A stretch of 64,000 bases of DNA from Aptenodytes patagonicus (lineage: Eukaryota > Chordata > Aves > Sphenisciformes > Spheniscidae). The notes below the pieces were generated by a model. The model was not told the origin of the DNA, did no database searches, and worked only from the letters and a program-made list of their open reading frames with translations. Position numbers and translations under genes: made by a program. The DNA lies in the NCBI RefSeq assembly GCF_965638725.1, contig NC_134963.1, positions 193,501-257,500 of the forward strand, in the 5' to 3' direction. Below, one piece after another: positions 15,001 through 30,000 of the stretch; the stretch's first letter is position 1; every line of letters starts with the position of its first letter.

Positions 15001-18000
15001 AATAATTGGAATTCAAAGCTTTAGCTGCTAATAGCAATGAGAAGAAAAAACAGCCAACAGCAATCAGTTTAAAAAGACTTAGAATAGAATCATAGAATCA
15101 TATATGCAAGTCAAAGAGTAATTTTAAAGTGTTTTGAAGCACCCACTCCTCGTTTCCTTGGCCAAATAATTACTTCAAATGTATAATGACGTGAAGCAAG
15201 TGGATGTTTTCCAAATAGACTTTCTTTCCAGAATAGAAACAAATACCACAAATTCATTTCTTGACTACTCTTTTTTAATGATTTGTAAAGTAGACAAGAA
15301 CACATTTTTCTGTAATATGGAAATCAGTCACTACATACTTCTATAAATAGTCCAATATTTTAATTGAATCTTTTAATTTAATCAATACATCCCTTCAATA
15401 TGAACACAGGTTCTCCGAGTGCTTACTGTACCTTTTCCTCCTCGCTGAGTGGATCTCCAAGTTCATCCTGGGAAAAGTCCAAAAACGCCACTGATCCATC
15501 CATGGAACACACCAGGATACCGAGTCCATTAAGGGTCCTGGAATAAGGAAAATAAGGAAATAAAGGTCCGTCTTTGTTTTCAATCTTTCATTGATGCAAA
15601 GGGGCAGTACAATAAATCGCTCACTAAAAATCTTGGCATAAGATTTATTATCACAGCAGCTACTGATGGAACCAAAGAAGTGGGACAGCAAGGAGACAGA
15701 GCGATGGACAGCAGGAGTCCGTGTGCCGATATTCCTTTGGAGACTGCACACAGCAAGGTGGCATTAGAACAATACACCTACCCATGGCATGATCAGCACC
15801 ATGAAAACCTTTCTGTAGGGGTAAAACAGACTAGTGTTCACAATGAACAATGAGAGAAAATTATAAATGTATTTCCTTCAAAAGACATACATAATTTGTG
15901 TGCTAATGGAACTGGGTGAAGAAAGGGGCCTTCAGCAGGTAAGCAACTGATACACTTCTTTTCAGGCCATATAAACTGCTGTTTGGGGCCCATGGAAGAT
16001 GAAGCTTCATCATGCGTGGGAAACAAGTAACAGGTAGTCCGTTCCTATAAAGAGCTTACAGTTCAAATAAACAAGATAGGAAGCAGAAGGGATGAGACTC
16101 TTAAGAGGGAAGCTCTGTATGTTGGGTAGATGCCTCTTCTCTATCATCATTATCTGAAGCGACAGCAATAAAAAGAAAGCCAGATGTGCATCTGAGCAGT
16201 CAAAAAAATCTCTGTACTAAGGCAAGAACATATGTTTGATTTTGTTATTGTTCATTATTTGGGTTTTTAAACAAGCTGCACATATTCTTGTATGTGGGGA
16301 TATATTGCAACCCTCTTCCAGAGGTCTCAAAAGGTTTTCTTGGTGGAAGAGAGGGAGGAGAAACTATACATTCTAGTCTTAATGGAACGATAACCTTCCA
16401 TATATAACCTATTATTGCACATTTGAAAAAAATAATATTTGACGAGTTTTGACTGCTAACCCAGTAACTTCCAATTATAGAGCTCACAGAGACAGCGACA
16501 TAGTGGTTTACAGATTATTTGTTACAGAGAACAGAAGAGGAAAGGGAAGCAGGCAGAACTCTGAAGTCCTATCCAAATTAGTCCAGCAACGCTTAAAAAT
16601 GTATTACATGCATCATGGCTATAGGTGTTTGAAAACATCTTTTTTCATGGTGGCTGGTACCCTGATAGCATCACATCCACAGAAGTTAGCCTCAGCACAG
16701 TGTAACTAGGTTAACCAACACTACTCCAAGTTAGAAAATGATAAAATCTTGTTGAGAGTTTTCTGCTTGCTTAGCAGACAAAATTGCTGAGTTCCTATTG
16801 ACCTCTGGATCCAAGCAATTGTTCCACGAAAACAATCATGTTCACATATTATGATGATGGATCCAAGTCTAAAACTCTAAAATAGAAATGAGACAGCTAT
16901 AACAATATAATAGTATCAGATTTCTCTGAATTTACTCAGTCTGTTTTCAGAATGGAGCACGTTTCTGGGAACATTCCATATTATTGACATTTTAGCCATA
17001 CATTTCAATTTGTAAAGAGGATATAAAAATAACAAGCTTCCTGATGATCCTTTGTCTCTCAAATATCCCACAGAACCATTTCCTCAGAAACTGCAAAATG
17101 TTAACCAGCTATTACTCCCAATGACTTTATGCCATGAAAAATGTGCAAATTGCAGATGGAGAAGTAAAAAACTACAGGAAAACAAAACTATTCAAAGCTA
17201 TTGTACTACAGCAATAGCAGCACTCTCAGGAACTATTCCACTTAACTGGCTTTCTAGCCTTAATCTATTAAAGAAAGAAAAATGTTTTGGTTTTGAAAAC
17301 TTTTTCTTGTGCTTCATGGCAAAATCCACATGGCACACAGAAAACAGGAAGTCATACAATTGTAAGCTTTAAAATTTAAAGCATAAACCCACCAAGACTG
17401 TTATAGCTATTAAGGTAGAATTTCAAAAGTTAGGAAGTGCTAGAATTAAGACAACCTATGTAATCAGCTGTGTGCCTGTCATCAAAAAAAATACTAGTCT
17501 TGTACAGAACCCTTAACTCTAAATCACCTGATGCAAAGGTGCAGAGTATTTTTTTTAATACCATTTACTGAGTGGTCTCATGGTTATTTCTCCCTTATTA
17601 TTCAAGTCTTGCAGTGGATAAAGAACTATTAACGTCTGCATTTTTATGACCAGGCCTTAGGAAGAAGGCAGGAGAGGAGAGAGCACCACTAACTGCAGAA
17701 AGAGGAAAACAAGATTTGGGACAGTAGACTGCTGGGAAAGTGGGTTGTCCAACCCAACCCAAATCACTAGAGATGTCCTGCAGCCTCTTGGGAAAGCTCA
17801 GCACTTGCCCTTCTGCTATGTCCTGTGGTTGGTGGATGGGGTGTGGTTGGGTGTAGTAGGTTCATTATCCCTTCTCTAAGACTTGCTACATGATCAGCCT
17901 CTGCTACTCTTCAACACAGAGCAATTTACACCCTTCACATGGCACTGCAACAACATGGTATAACTACAATTTTACTAAACCCAAAAGCTATTGCATGTAC

Positions 18001-21000
18001 TTTTTTTACAAAAGCTATTGCATGTACTTTTTTTATACATGAAAATCCTTCAGGCATTCAAACGATGAGGGGGGGTGGGCTGTCTGTGTGTGAAAAGATC
18101 AGTGAGTGTATGTATAAGTGTATGTATAAAACATTTTAAAAAAACCCACACACGAACTCTTTTGTTATATTGTCTCCTTAGGCATGAATGAAAGATTGGC
18201 CTAGAAGGTTCACCTGAATTTGTCATAACTGTATAGTGCAATAACTTTTCATAGATGTAATGCACATAAAACTCACCACGTCCACCATGTCATGGTATAA
18301 AATACATATTCTATGAAAAAACTTTTCAGATAATTATAACAAGTAGGAACTCATTCCACAGGTATTTTGCTGCATCATGTTCTAAATACATTAATTTTTA
18401 TTCAGTTTTAATGTTACACAATCTCAAGTGACCACATGCTAGTTGCTAACGTTACTACCAAAGATGTTGAAGCAGAACCAAAAACTTCAGGAACTGATTA
18501 CTCGTGTTCCAACAGCTACAACCTGTACTGTTTTAAGGAATTTCCAGTTAATGTGTGTACCTAAAGTTGATAGCAATGCTTTGGCTTTTGTAACAAATAG
18601 CAGAAATCAACTTACCAGGAGATGTCCATGATAGACTTGTCAAACAGCTCATGTATGACAACTAAAGGTCGTTTCAGACATGTGAGCTTAAAACAGAAGA
18701 AACAACACTCAGAAATTTAGAAGTTCTATGTTACCACAAATATTACCACATTAATACTCTCCCAGAGTCTAACAATATTCACCAAACAAGATCTGGCCAG
18801 GAGACAGCTGTATGCCTGATGGTGTATCTGAAGCAGCTAGTTACCCATTCCACTACTGGCACAGAGAAGCTTTGAAGAAAGCAGCTGACATTCAATCCTC
18901 TCCTCCTTTCTGAAACACAGACTGAATTTCTTAACCAACTTTGCCTTTACATTGCAGTCACAGAACACTCTCTACCACTCAAAGTAATTCCGCACATGCT
19001 AAAGACAGCTTCTATTCTAAGCTTTACTGAGATAAGGATGTTGCAAACTGCCAGCACAAGAGGAAGACAGAAAACAGATTAGGTTTCCATGTCCTCACTC
19101 AGACTACTTGTATAAGTAAGTGAAACCTATCAAGAGCAAAGGGACTTTGACTCACGGTTATTCTTGAAGAGGATTCCTCTACACTTATAAACCAGCTTAG
19201 TAATAAAGAACTGAATATGAAAATTCCCAGTAACCTGTTCTAAATCAGATATTCTAAGCTCTTTAATGTTAAGCCAATGGACTTAATATCCATAGTATAT
19301 AGTACAACTGAAATGAAGCAGGAAAAGTCAATGTGATCTACGATGTTTCATGCTTATAGGTTCACAGATGTAGTGTAGTAGTCATCTTCAGTAGTTATTT
19401 CTTTTATGTTTCCATAGGTCTGTGTTACATACATATCTATTAAGCTCTCCAGGGCAAGGACTGCCTATAACTTTGCATCTCTGTAATACCTAGTATAACC
19501 TCAACAGGCACCCTAAATGAAATCATAGTATAAATAGAAAGTAAAATATACTGAGAGTAATACTTTGATATGGGTATGCACCGGTAGCATTGCCAGAAAC
19601 AGATTTAGTGTTAGGCATTTAGCGATTGATGGATAAATATCACACTGGAATCTGTAAATAGTAGATTGCAGTTAGCAATTGATGTGTTCTGGCACACATT
19701 CTCATCACAAAGCTTTACAAATCAGTTAAATTTATTCCCTGTCCTTTGCAGTTGCCAAACAACACATCTTGCATTTATAAATGTGAGAATAGCTACTCTT
19801 CTCTTAGCCAGAATAACAATTTCAGTGTAGATTTTAAACTAAAACCCAAACTCGATATTGAAAACTTGAACATATACTTAAAAAGCTCATTCACTTTCAC
19901 ATTCCTTTCCATAGCAAAGGCAGAAGCCAGGGATTGAAGCCAGAACGAAGCATAAAGATGAGCCGTATATATGCTCAGAAACAGCTATCCTGTGCCTGCT
20001 ATATTCTCCTCACACCCATAAAAGCAAGACTAACAAAGCTAGACTCTAAGAGCGATTAATGGGTAGGTGGGCTAAACATGGAGAAACAGTAAAGTCTTTT
20101 TCTTATGAGACTCACATGAAGAAAGAGTAAAAGACATAGGAAGAAAATAGGGATGAATTATGTTTTTTAACTGTGGTAACACATTATTTCCCCTAACAGT
20201 TCCTCTCCCTTACCACAGCAACATACTCTGCCACTGGCTTCTAGCTGCTCTTGGCTTTAGAGTAATGAACTAATACCAATCCACTTCCTTCCCACCCCAG
20301 CTAATTCTGTAACAAGAGAGGAAAAAAAACTAAACATGAATCTAAATATAAGACTTAATGCTGCACACATGACCTTTGTGCTAAACCCTCAAGTTATCCA
20401 AATGACCACATCAAAGGCAGCAAAACACTTACCCAGACAGAAAGAGATCGATCCTTACTACCAACAGCACAACAGCAGTAAGGACAACTTGACTTGGTGG
20501 AGCTCCCATTCTTTTGTTTCTTCTTGAAGATTTTTGGATTGAATTTCTGAACAAATGAGATGCCCCAAATTTTATTACAGTAATCACATTTTAGTAGACC
20601 TGCTTTACAAGCAAGTTTTCCACTTAAGAGTGAAAAAGAAACATTTCATAGAAAGTCCCTAACCAGACTCTGTAAGAGCACTGACAAAAGCAGCATATGC
20701 TTTCTTAAGGGGCTTTCTGAATGCCTTAACAGGAATGGCAAATAATATTAATTTTACTAGCGATCAGGAACCCACTAGAAACCTAAGTCACTTTAATCAA
20801 GTCACTGAACAGCTAACAAAGTTAGTGTTTGGCATTCCTAATATGCTCCTGTACTCCCCTTTATCTTGTTCATCTATGTCCAGTTCTCTTATCACAAGAG
20901 CAAGCTGACTGTAAACATGTAAAGCTGATGTTTTTTAAATGCCACCATGCGTTTGCTTTACTAATCTTGACACCTATCTCCACCTCTTGTCCCATTTATG

Positions 21001-24000
21001 CACAAAATCATCAAAAAGCACGTATTAGAAGTTTTACTTCAGGGATAAATTACTATCACTCACTCACCACTACTGTAACTGCCTTCCGATGCCCTACAAA
21101 ATCCATGTTGGTTTTCCATCCATCTCTCTCAATGATCTGAGCAGTAGGTCCAGAATTATTCATGGCATGAGCAGAAACAAGATAGTGACCATCAGGTGAC
21201 CAGCTAAGACGCAACACATGAGTTGTCCCTCCACACTGACAAAAAGAATAGGAAAAAAAACCCCCATCATACTAGAGCTTTAAAAGTGTTTGGCAAACAA
21301 AGGATTTTTTAATACAAACTATTTAAATTTTACATTCAGGGAATATGATTACAAAGTCAGTCTTTTGTGAATATAAAAGAATAACATTACATACAATTCT
21401 CAGCACTTCAGCCATGTTTATACAGGTGATCTAATGTAACTTACGAAGCTCCACCAAGAGGGGGAGAACTTTAAAGGAAACAAAATCTAAGTCTTTTTGG
21501 ATACTTTACACTCAGTATTCATCACAGTCCTAGTTAGTGACAGGGCTGCAGCATACCAACCGCTAATAATGAGACTTCAGCTTGCAACACCAGCTCACAT
21601 GTTTACAGTCTATCACTAAGAGTAATTGCACTAATCACGATACCGTAAGATCACTGCAAAACACTCCACTCACAAAGCACCGGCTTCTGTCCCCAGAAAT
21701 TTGATCTCTTGATAGTTTCATTTGATTTGGCACTGTTAATTTAACTAATGTTTGTGCAGAATCAGAGTTATTCTTACAATTTTCATTCATTCTATAGGAA
21801 TTCACTTTGAATGGTCACACATTCTGAAGTACCTCATCAAAGGGTTTTGTGATGCTGGTTTCCAACTGCCAGTCCATGGTCCGCCACACCTTCAAACTTC
21901 GATCATCAGCCTGAGAGGCAATGTATTTTCCAACAGGATCCCAGGTCAGCCCTTTCACCAAGCCAGAATGCCCCTTCAAAGTGGCAAGAATTTCTGTGCA
22001 CACAAAATTGAGAATAGAGAGGAGTTACTGATATGTCCTTTAGGACAGACTGTTGAGGAGATTTACAGTATCTTCTTGAAACAGCATATTAAATATAACC
22101 TCTTCTAATGTACAAACAACAACATATCGACCAAACGGGAACCTGTATTTAAGCTAAGAATGATATAAAAAAGTGGGAAAGAGAAGTCTGGACAGAATAA
22201 GGGGTGCAAAACTCTGTGTAAGAAATAGATCAGAGCAGGAGGACCAGCAGAGCTCAGGAAGTTCAGAATAGCGCTTTCAAGCTATGGAAAGCAGCGGTTT
22301 AACTGGAACTTCAGTTAAACATTCACCCTTTCCTCTGTACCCAAAGATTATCGCAACAAATTCAGCTTTGTGCATCAAACATGAACTAAGTCAAAGTTGT
22401 GACTGAACGGACACACAAGCCTGGCAGACCTGGTAACCTACTTTTAGCCAATCTCTTGCTTATCAGACTGAGAGAAGAGGCTGAGAGTACTGCACAGGCT
22501 ACACAGCTAGCTTGGAAGTCTAAAAACTCCGATATCAGGATTGGAAGCAACCCTAAAATAAATGGCAGTGACTGGGCACCACAACAATGGGAGTTTTTGC
22601 CTGCATCAGGTTACATGGTGAGAAGCAGCCAAATAAAGGCACATGCTCCCTAACTGCCGCAGACCCTCGCAGGTCAGCTAAAATTGTCCAGTGCACCAGC
22701 TGCGCCTGGCAGCGCAGTCCCCGAGAAACAGAGGCCTCGGGACTGTGTGAATTGCCAGCACTGCAGCAATGGAAGAAGGAAAATGGCCATCAAATTTAAG
22801 ACTTGAGAGCTTCTGCTACTGTGAGGCTCCCCTAGTCCATCCTTCCTTCCTCCCCTTCATCATGTAAAGTCACACTGCTTATTAAGCAGCAGCATTTAAA
22901 ATGGGGTAAATAAGACAATGCCCCCCCCGAAGGCAAATGAAGTCCTGTAGGTACAAAGGCAACACGGAAAAAAATATATGTATATATAGATGTAATATCA
23001 AGCTGAAGTTCTATTTATTTGGGATTTTGCAGATAAGGTGAAAAAGGAAATATATGTAATAATGACCTTCATGTAAAATCAGCAGCACAACCTGAATGTA
23101 GCTGTTGTTGACAGCAGAGTGGAATCCACTGCTCACTGCCATCCAAACTTGGAAGAAGGACTGACTCACCAGATTGCAAGCGTGTCATCTCAAAAGACAG
23201 ACAACCCATTCCCACATAGAGATTTTCAGTCAGTGAAATACACTCATGGAGGGATGAGCTTGTCACAAAGCTTTACATACTTGCACATCTGAAATGCAAG
23301 AGTTCTCACCTGGAAATTTGACAGCATTCCAGATGACAACAGTGTTATCTACACTACAGGATGCCAGCCAGGCATCATGCGGAGACCATGCTACATCCAT
23401 GACATCTGTTTAAAAAAAAAAGTTTCTATATAAGATGTTGATGGTAATCAGAGAATCCAAAAATCTTCTTTTTAAAAAGAACTTGTGTGGCAACGTTTTT
23501 TTTCTATCGCCAAGAAATTATCATCATCTCAGTAGAGTGGAAGGTAAGAAAGAACACAGCAACACTCATTGGGAGTGAGGCTCTCCAACTTCTAACATTC
23601 AATGGGGAATGAAAAAAAAAATCCAAGGCAGAGAATGCAATGTTTAGGGATTATAGGAAGCACTAATGCCTGTATGAAGTACTTCGTCTTGTTTTGAATG
23701 AAAAAGCAACAGCAGCTATTGCAATGCACTCGCTTTATTCCAACACACCTGAAGTGATGAAAGTGATTTCAATTCTCATTTTAATCATAGCTCCTGTCAG
23801 CAGGTGCAAAATGCATTTGAAATTATCTGGTTTATTAATCTTTTGCATTGCTCTTTAGTTATTTTTTCTAAATAAACATTAATATTCTTTGGTTTACAAA
23901 AACTTTATCTTTTGCCAACCAGGAGATTATTCACTGAAAGTGTGAACATTTATTTAAATAAAAATACAGTTTAGCTTCCTTTATTCAGATTCATTTTTAA

Positions 24001-27000
24001 GTTAGCAAATAGCAAAATGTAAGTTTCTTATTTGCTAATTTTTCTACTACATAATTGCCGGAAGTTACTTGTATGAAAATCAGCATTTGATTAAAAAAGA
24101 CATTTTCTTTTAGATTTTCATTGTTGCTCTTAAAAGTAATTACTGACTTGCCACCAAATATATAAGTTTTCAGCAAGAAAACGTGACACTGAAAAACAAT
24201 TTTTTTTTCCAAGTACATGCAAATTATGTTCATTCAACATCTTTTAACTTACCTCCTGAATGGCTTCTGAGAATTGATACACACCTCCACTGCTCAACAT
24301 TAGTAAGTTTGCTACTAGAACCAAACACAGTGCTAGGTCCAATGTACCTAATTAAAATAGAAGGAGTTATCCACAGAACCACCTCAAGTTCTTCAAACTT
24401 TCTTTCTAAAGAAAATCAGCTGCACAGTACATGTCTATTTTATAGTCAGTTATTCCTGCAATGAAAACTGAAGCAAAAAAAAAAGTATTTTTTAAAGCAA
24501 GTAATTCCAGTTATTAAAAAAATAGCTTCAATAAAATGTACAATTTCTACAGATAGCAAAAAATGATAACATTTAAGGTAACTCTTCAAATCTCATCAGG
24601 AAGCTTTCTTCAAGGACAGAAGAAAATGCCTCAGCTCCTCAAGAGGACAGAGACTGCCCAGGTAGACACACTCCAGCCCAAGAGACAGAAGAGACCAAAT
24701 CTCCAATACCAGTGATGTGGTGTCACAGGTTTCAGCTCTTTACGCACCAGGCAAAGCAGTGAGCTTACAAAAGGCCAGCACAGGGAAGAAACACTAAGAG
24801 ATGTGACAGAGTAACCTACTTGAAATAAAATATAAAAATCGAGAAGGAAGAAACATGCTTACGCAGCTCGTTTCCACACCATAATCAACTTGTCATCTCC
24901 CCCTGAAGCCAAGTAAACTCCATTGTTTGACCATCGCACACAGTTCACACAAGCTGAAACGTAGAAAAGAAAGTTTGTAAGATGAAACACAAGAATTAAG
25001 TGGTTCTGCACTGGGGACAGAGTTTATAAGCAGCAAAACTTCACAGGAGATGTTTAGGATTTAAGTGTGCTTTTTCCACTCGAAGCAGTTACTCTGTCTG
25101 CTTTAGATAAATGAATTGGTACTTATCTTTCAGTCGCAGTTGAGGAACTTCTTACTTTAAAAAAACTATTCCTTATTTAAAAAAGCTTCACCAAAAGTAG
25201 CTCAAAAGAAGACAGACTAATATTCCTCTAACAAAGGAAACTGCTTGTGGTAAATGAGGTGGAATTAAGAGGCAAAGAAGGAAAGATATCTTAAAGAAAA
25301 GAAAGGGGATGGCTTGTTCAGGTAACTATACTTTCAAATGTAATGTATAATAAATCCAGAATATTTTAGAACTATAAGCAATATAGAATCATAGAATAGT
25401 TTGGGTTGGAAGGGACCTTTAAAGGTCATCTAGCCCAACCCCCCTGCCGCGGGCAGGGACATCTTCAACTAGACCAGGTTGCTCAGAGCCTCGTCCAACC
25501 TCACTTTGAATGTTTCCAGGGATGGGGCATCCACCACCTCTCTGGGCAACCTGTCCCGGTGCCTCACCACCCTCAGCGTAAAAAATTTCTTCCTTATATC
25601 TACTCTAAATCTACCCCCCTTTAGTTTAAAGCCATTCCCCCTTGTCCTGTCGCAACAGGCCCTGCTAAAAAGTTTGCTGCCATCTTTTTTATAAGCCCTC
25701 TTTAAGTACTGACAGGCTGCAAGAAGGTCTCCCCAAAGCCTTCTCTTCTCCAGGCTGAATAACCCCAACTCTCTCAGCCTTTCTTCACAGGAGAGGTGTT
25801 CCATCCCCCTGATCATTTTTGTGACCCTCCTCTGGACCTGCTCCAACAGGTCCGTGTCTTTCTTATGCTGAGGGCTCCAGAGTTGGATGCAGTACTCTAG
25901 GTGGGGTCTCACCAGAGCAGAGTAGAGGGGCAGAATCCCCTCCCTCGACCTGCTGGCCACGCTGCTTTGGATGCAGCCCAGGATACGATTGGCCTTCTGT
26001 GCTGCGAGCGCACATTGCTGGCTGACGTCCAGCTTTTCATCCACCAGTACCCCCAAGTCCTTCTCGGCAGGGCTGCTCTCAATCCCTTCATCCCCCAGCC
26101 TGCATTGATACCGGGGGTTGCCCTGACCCAGGTGCAGGACCTTGCACTTAGCCTTGTTAAACCTCATGAGGTTCACACGGGCCCACTTCTCGAGCTTGTC
26201 CAGGTCCCTCTGGATGGCATCCCGTCCCTCTGGCGTGTCACCTGCACCACTCAGCTTGGTGTCATCTGCAAACTTGCTGAGGGTGCACTCGATCCCACTA
26301 TGTCATTGATGAAGATATTAAACAGTAGTGGTCCCAACATGGACCCCTGCGGGACGCCACTCGTCACCAATCTCCATCTGGACATTGAGCCGTTGACCAC
26401 TACCCTCTGGATGCGACCATCTAACCAATTCCTCACCCACCGGACAGTCCACCCATCAAATCCATACCTCTCCAGTTTAGAGAGAAGGATGTTATGGGGG
26501 ACCGTGTCAAAGGCCTTACAGAGGTCCAGATAGACGACATCTGTAGCCCTTCCCATGTCCACTGATGTAGTCACTCCATCATATACTTCATATGATGTTT
26601 CCTTTACCCTTATTTCTTCTCTTGCCCTTTCCTTCAGAGCTCCCCAGATTCTCAGAATGGGCATTATCAATTATTTTGTGGCCACAGCTGGAAAAAGTTC
26701 ATAGGGAGAAGATTTCCGAAAGGTATCTATATTTCTCTGTACATTTTCCCACATTTTAACAACATTTTCTGCTGAATATCTAAAAAAGTATATAGCCAAA
26801 GTATGAGACCACTCTGCTGTACTTTATTATTGATTCACCACTGGACAGAGCATGATTTTTGTAATTACAAACATGTAATTCTTTGGCAAATTACCAACAA
26901 TCAGTAAAAAAAAAATAAAAAAAAAAATTTGTTACCTAAGTGATTGTCCATCTGACAAAGCATCTTGGGAATATTTTCATTCTTTTCATCTTCCTCTTTC

Positions 27001-30000
27001 AGGACAGGAGCCATATTCCAGATCACAACCTTCCCAGAATCCTGACCTGTAAGAGAACAAATAGCCCCCCCCTTTTAAATACATGCAGAAAAGCTTTTCA
27101 ACTTAATCTCAGTTCCAGAACAGATGCTAAAATGTAGGCTTTACTGCAGTGGGAACTTTGGAAACATTTGAATACAGATGCCATTCTGATATAATTACAC
27201 CAAGTCAGAAGTGCTTTATTTTTCTTGAAGCTATTAAAAATAAAGTTATACAGCCTTGTTCAAAAATCATACTGTACATAATGATACCAACTCTAAGGAT
27301 GAACTATTTATAATAAAATTATATTTTAAAAGAGAAAAGATACATTCAAATCCTAAATTGTAATTATTGTAGCCAACAAAATTATTCACTATAGTAATCC
27401 AAATAATATTTTTGCACATATTTCTTGAGCTATTCCATTTATATATATAATTGGATTTTTTTTGTACCAATAGCTCTACTATTTAGCAGGTCAAAAAGCC
27501 CAACTTCACATTCAGTTCCTCTTCAAATAAAAAAGAAATTTGGCCAGTATGGCCACAACTCAATTATTGCAGCTACTATCTCAATGATGTCCAGGAGGAT
27601 GAGTATATCAGAAAATGTAACCCTGCCTTCTGCAGTAACAACAGCACTTTTCAATACATTTTAATTACTTCTATCTCTAAGAAACAGATAATTATGTAAG
27701 TGATGTGTTTTTTAAATGAGTCAAACTGATTAAAGTGTTGTGAAGGCACAAGATTATTATTATAGCCCATAATTCTGCCTTCTATCAGTATGCAGACATA
27801 CCTTGTCCTCCTGTTGCAAACTTGGTCCCATCTGGGTGAATGTCCACTGAAAATATTGGCTTTCCTGAAATTAGAGAACAAGCAGCAACATACTGAATTG
27901 TTTTACAGTCAAGAGAATGCAGTAACACCAAAAGAACCGTAACTCTTCTGGTTAGCGAATAACTTTCTTCTTCTAAAAGCTACAGTTGTAAGAATTACAG
28001 CTGACTAAAAGAGTTGAAAGCAACTTGATGACAGAAATGACAGCCTATTAAAAGTGTATATGGAAGTTATCATGCCATAACAAACCAGTGATAACCAAGG
28101 ACACTTAATCCAGCAGGATATGCCAAATGCCTCCAAGCTAAGTAATACCACAAAGCAAACGCCAACAAGGCAAAACTGTGTTTGAGTAAGGAATTTCTTC
28201 CAGGTTTCTACAGTTCATTAGCTGATGACCTGAAGTAAGTTTTGGTTTGGTTTCTGGTTTTGTTTTTTTTTAAATTCTCCCCAATCTCAGACTGCATCTG
28301 TTGGTCACACAATTACCTGTATCAAATTTAAATTCTGTTGTTGTTAAGTGCTTCTACCATAAGCCTAGCTTTTATTTTTATGGCTTCCATATAGACAAAG
28401 GAAGACTAACCAACTCTAATATTACTCTTAAATCTTTCAGTTCTCCATATGCTACATCTTTCAGAAGAAAACTAAGTTTTATGAAAATGTAAACCCTATA
28501 ACAAATAACTAACATAGTTGGGGAACAGCTTTGGAAACCAGACAACCCTCACTCTCAGCCTATTCTGCTCTGACCACTGGATCACATACACTCTCCTGTA
28601 CGTTCACAGTTCTTTTAACCTTTGCAGGAGGAGAAGGAAGAGGGGAAAAGTAAACTCACTGCCTTTCAATGATGCTCAAAGAGCTACCACTAAGGATTAC
28701 TTGAAGGAATACGCATGTGATTTCCACATTCAAGTAATTTTTGGCAGCAGTCCGAATCCTTTCAAACTTGAATGCTTCTGCAAGCAAGATCACACACATG
28801 CCAGTATAAAATAAAGCAATTTATCATAACAGCCAAAAGAACTAGTACCCAGTGTATCAAAATTACTCAATAAATTTCCCATGTATGTTAATTCTTGTAC
28901 TGTATCTTCATGATATGTTAAGACATAAATGATAAAACCTGGAGAATTTATCCAGGGATAGGTTTTATGTTGCAACTGTAGGATCTGAATTCCTTAACAT
29001 TAAACTGCTAACAAAACCCTCATCCAAATATCCAGTATTTCTTATTTTTTGAGGGACATGCATTTTGCTTCATGTCAATTTTTATTTTCTTTATGTCGAC
29101 TTGTTTTAAGGTTTATTTTATTTGGATTTATATTGCAACTCTAACATGTGATTCCCCTTAAAATTTTTACAGGCAGCCAAGCAAAGACCTTAAGTACAGT
29201 AAGATGGCACTCAACTTACATTCCTTCCAAGTCTTTTAGACCGCATAAAACACATAAGCTGAGACTTAGCTGTGGCTTTTCTTCAGATTGTTGTGCCTGA
29301 TTCTATCTTTTATTCTATTAACTTGAATGCAACATACAAGGCTAAGCTGAATATTTTGAGAAGCACAGACAAGCAGCAAACATTGATTTTGTCCTTCCCA
29401 AGATGTGGAAGTCCCCTTAAATTAAACCAGTGCATATTTTGAAATAGTTTAACCCACTGACACTTACGGAAACAGGTCATTCTGTAGACCTTATAGGTGG
29501 CAGAGGTTACCTTTTCAATCTGCGTCAACAATCATGGGCAAGACGACTTACTATACTCTCAAATTTGCCATTAGACATGAATAGGAGAGCGCTCCTTCCA
29601 GGAAGCCAGTTATCAAAGACCTTTTAATTGTACTAACCTGGCTCATTTTGCCTGTGTATCATTTGGACCAGCAGGAAACAGTTCCCCAGCAAATCAGAAG
29701 GAACAGTAACCTCTAGCACAGGGGCATCAATAATCAGGAGGAATTATGGCTCCCAGAGCCAGTACAGCATCTATGAACAAGGCTTCAGAGTTTAGGTGGT
29801 TTGTAGTTTAACAATACTATATTTAAACTCGGTTTAATAGATGCAGCCGTCTCATACAGGAAGACTCGTTCCTCCTCTGCTCCGATTCCACCACTCTTCC
29901 TTCCCAAAAGTCTGCATTAAAAAATAGCCGTGACCAAAGCACACACTGGTAAGTTTGTCTGACAGATACATTGGTTTCTCATTACCCAGGAAAAACAGAT

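Larger units (their letters stand above)
1372..15431. other. HIRA introns 11-22, mostly featureless
   Basis: Introns between exons 12 to 23 range from about 0.5 to 1.8 kb and are AT-rich with many short A or T runs. Apart from the exon-21 duplicate (3597-3693) and a CR1-tail-like octamer repeat near 15081-15101 I recognise nothing. Open frames up to 126 codons (for example 12583-12963 on the plus strand) show no resemblance to known proteins and are treated as chance. Confidence 0.5.
15538..24862. other. HIRA introns 4-10
   Basis: Introns between exons 4 and 11. Intron 10 (15538-18615) and intron 9 (18687-20432) are the larger ones and contain faint ancient repeat pieces (16045-16100, 19435-19545) and a 27-bp tandem duplication (17983-18036). 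The remaining sequence holds no recognisable gene, RNA or mobile element. Confidence 0.5.

Noticed and set aside
15081-15101. AATAGAATCATAGAATCAT, like a CR1 3' tail
   Set aside because: Only the octamer tail is present without any CR1 body next to it; too short to call an insertion.
23755-23830. TGATGA C-box-like motif suggesting a C/D snoRNA in a HIRA intron
   Set aside because: No matching CTGA D box at the right distance and no terminal stem.
25901-26533. 210-codon plus-strand frame opposite the CR1
   Set aside because: Antisense shadow of the CR1 reverse-transcriptase frame.
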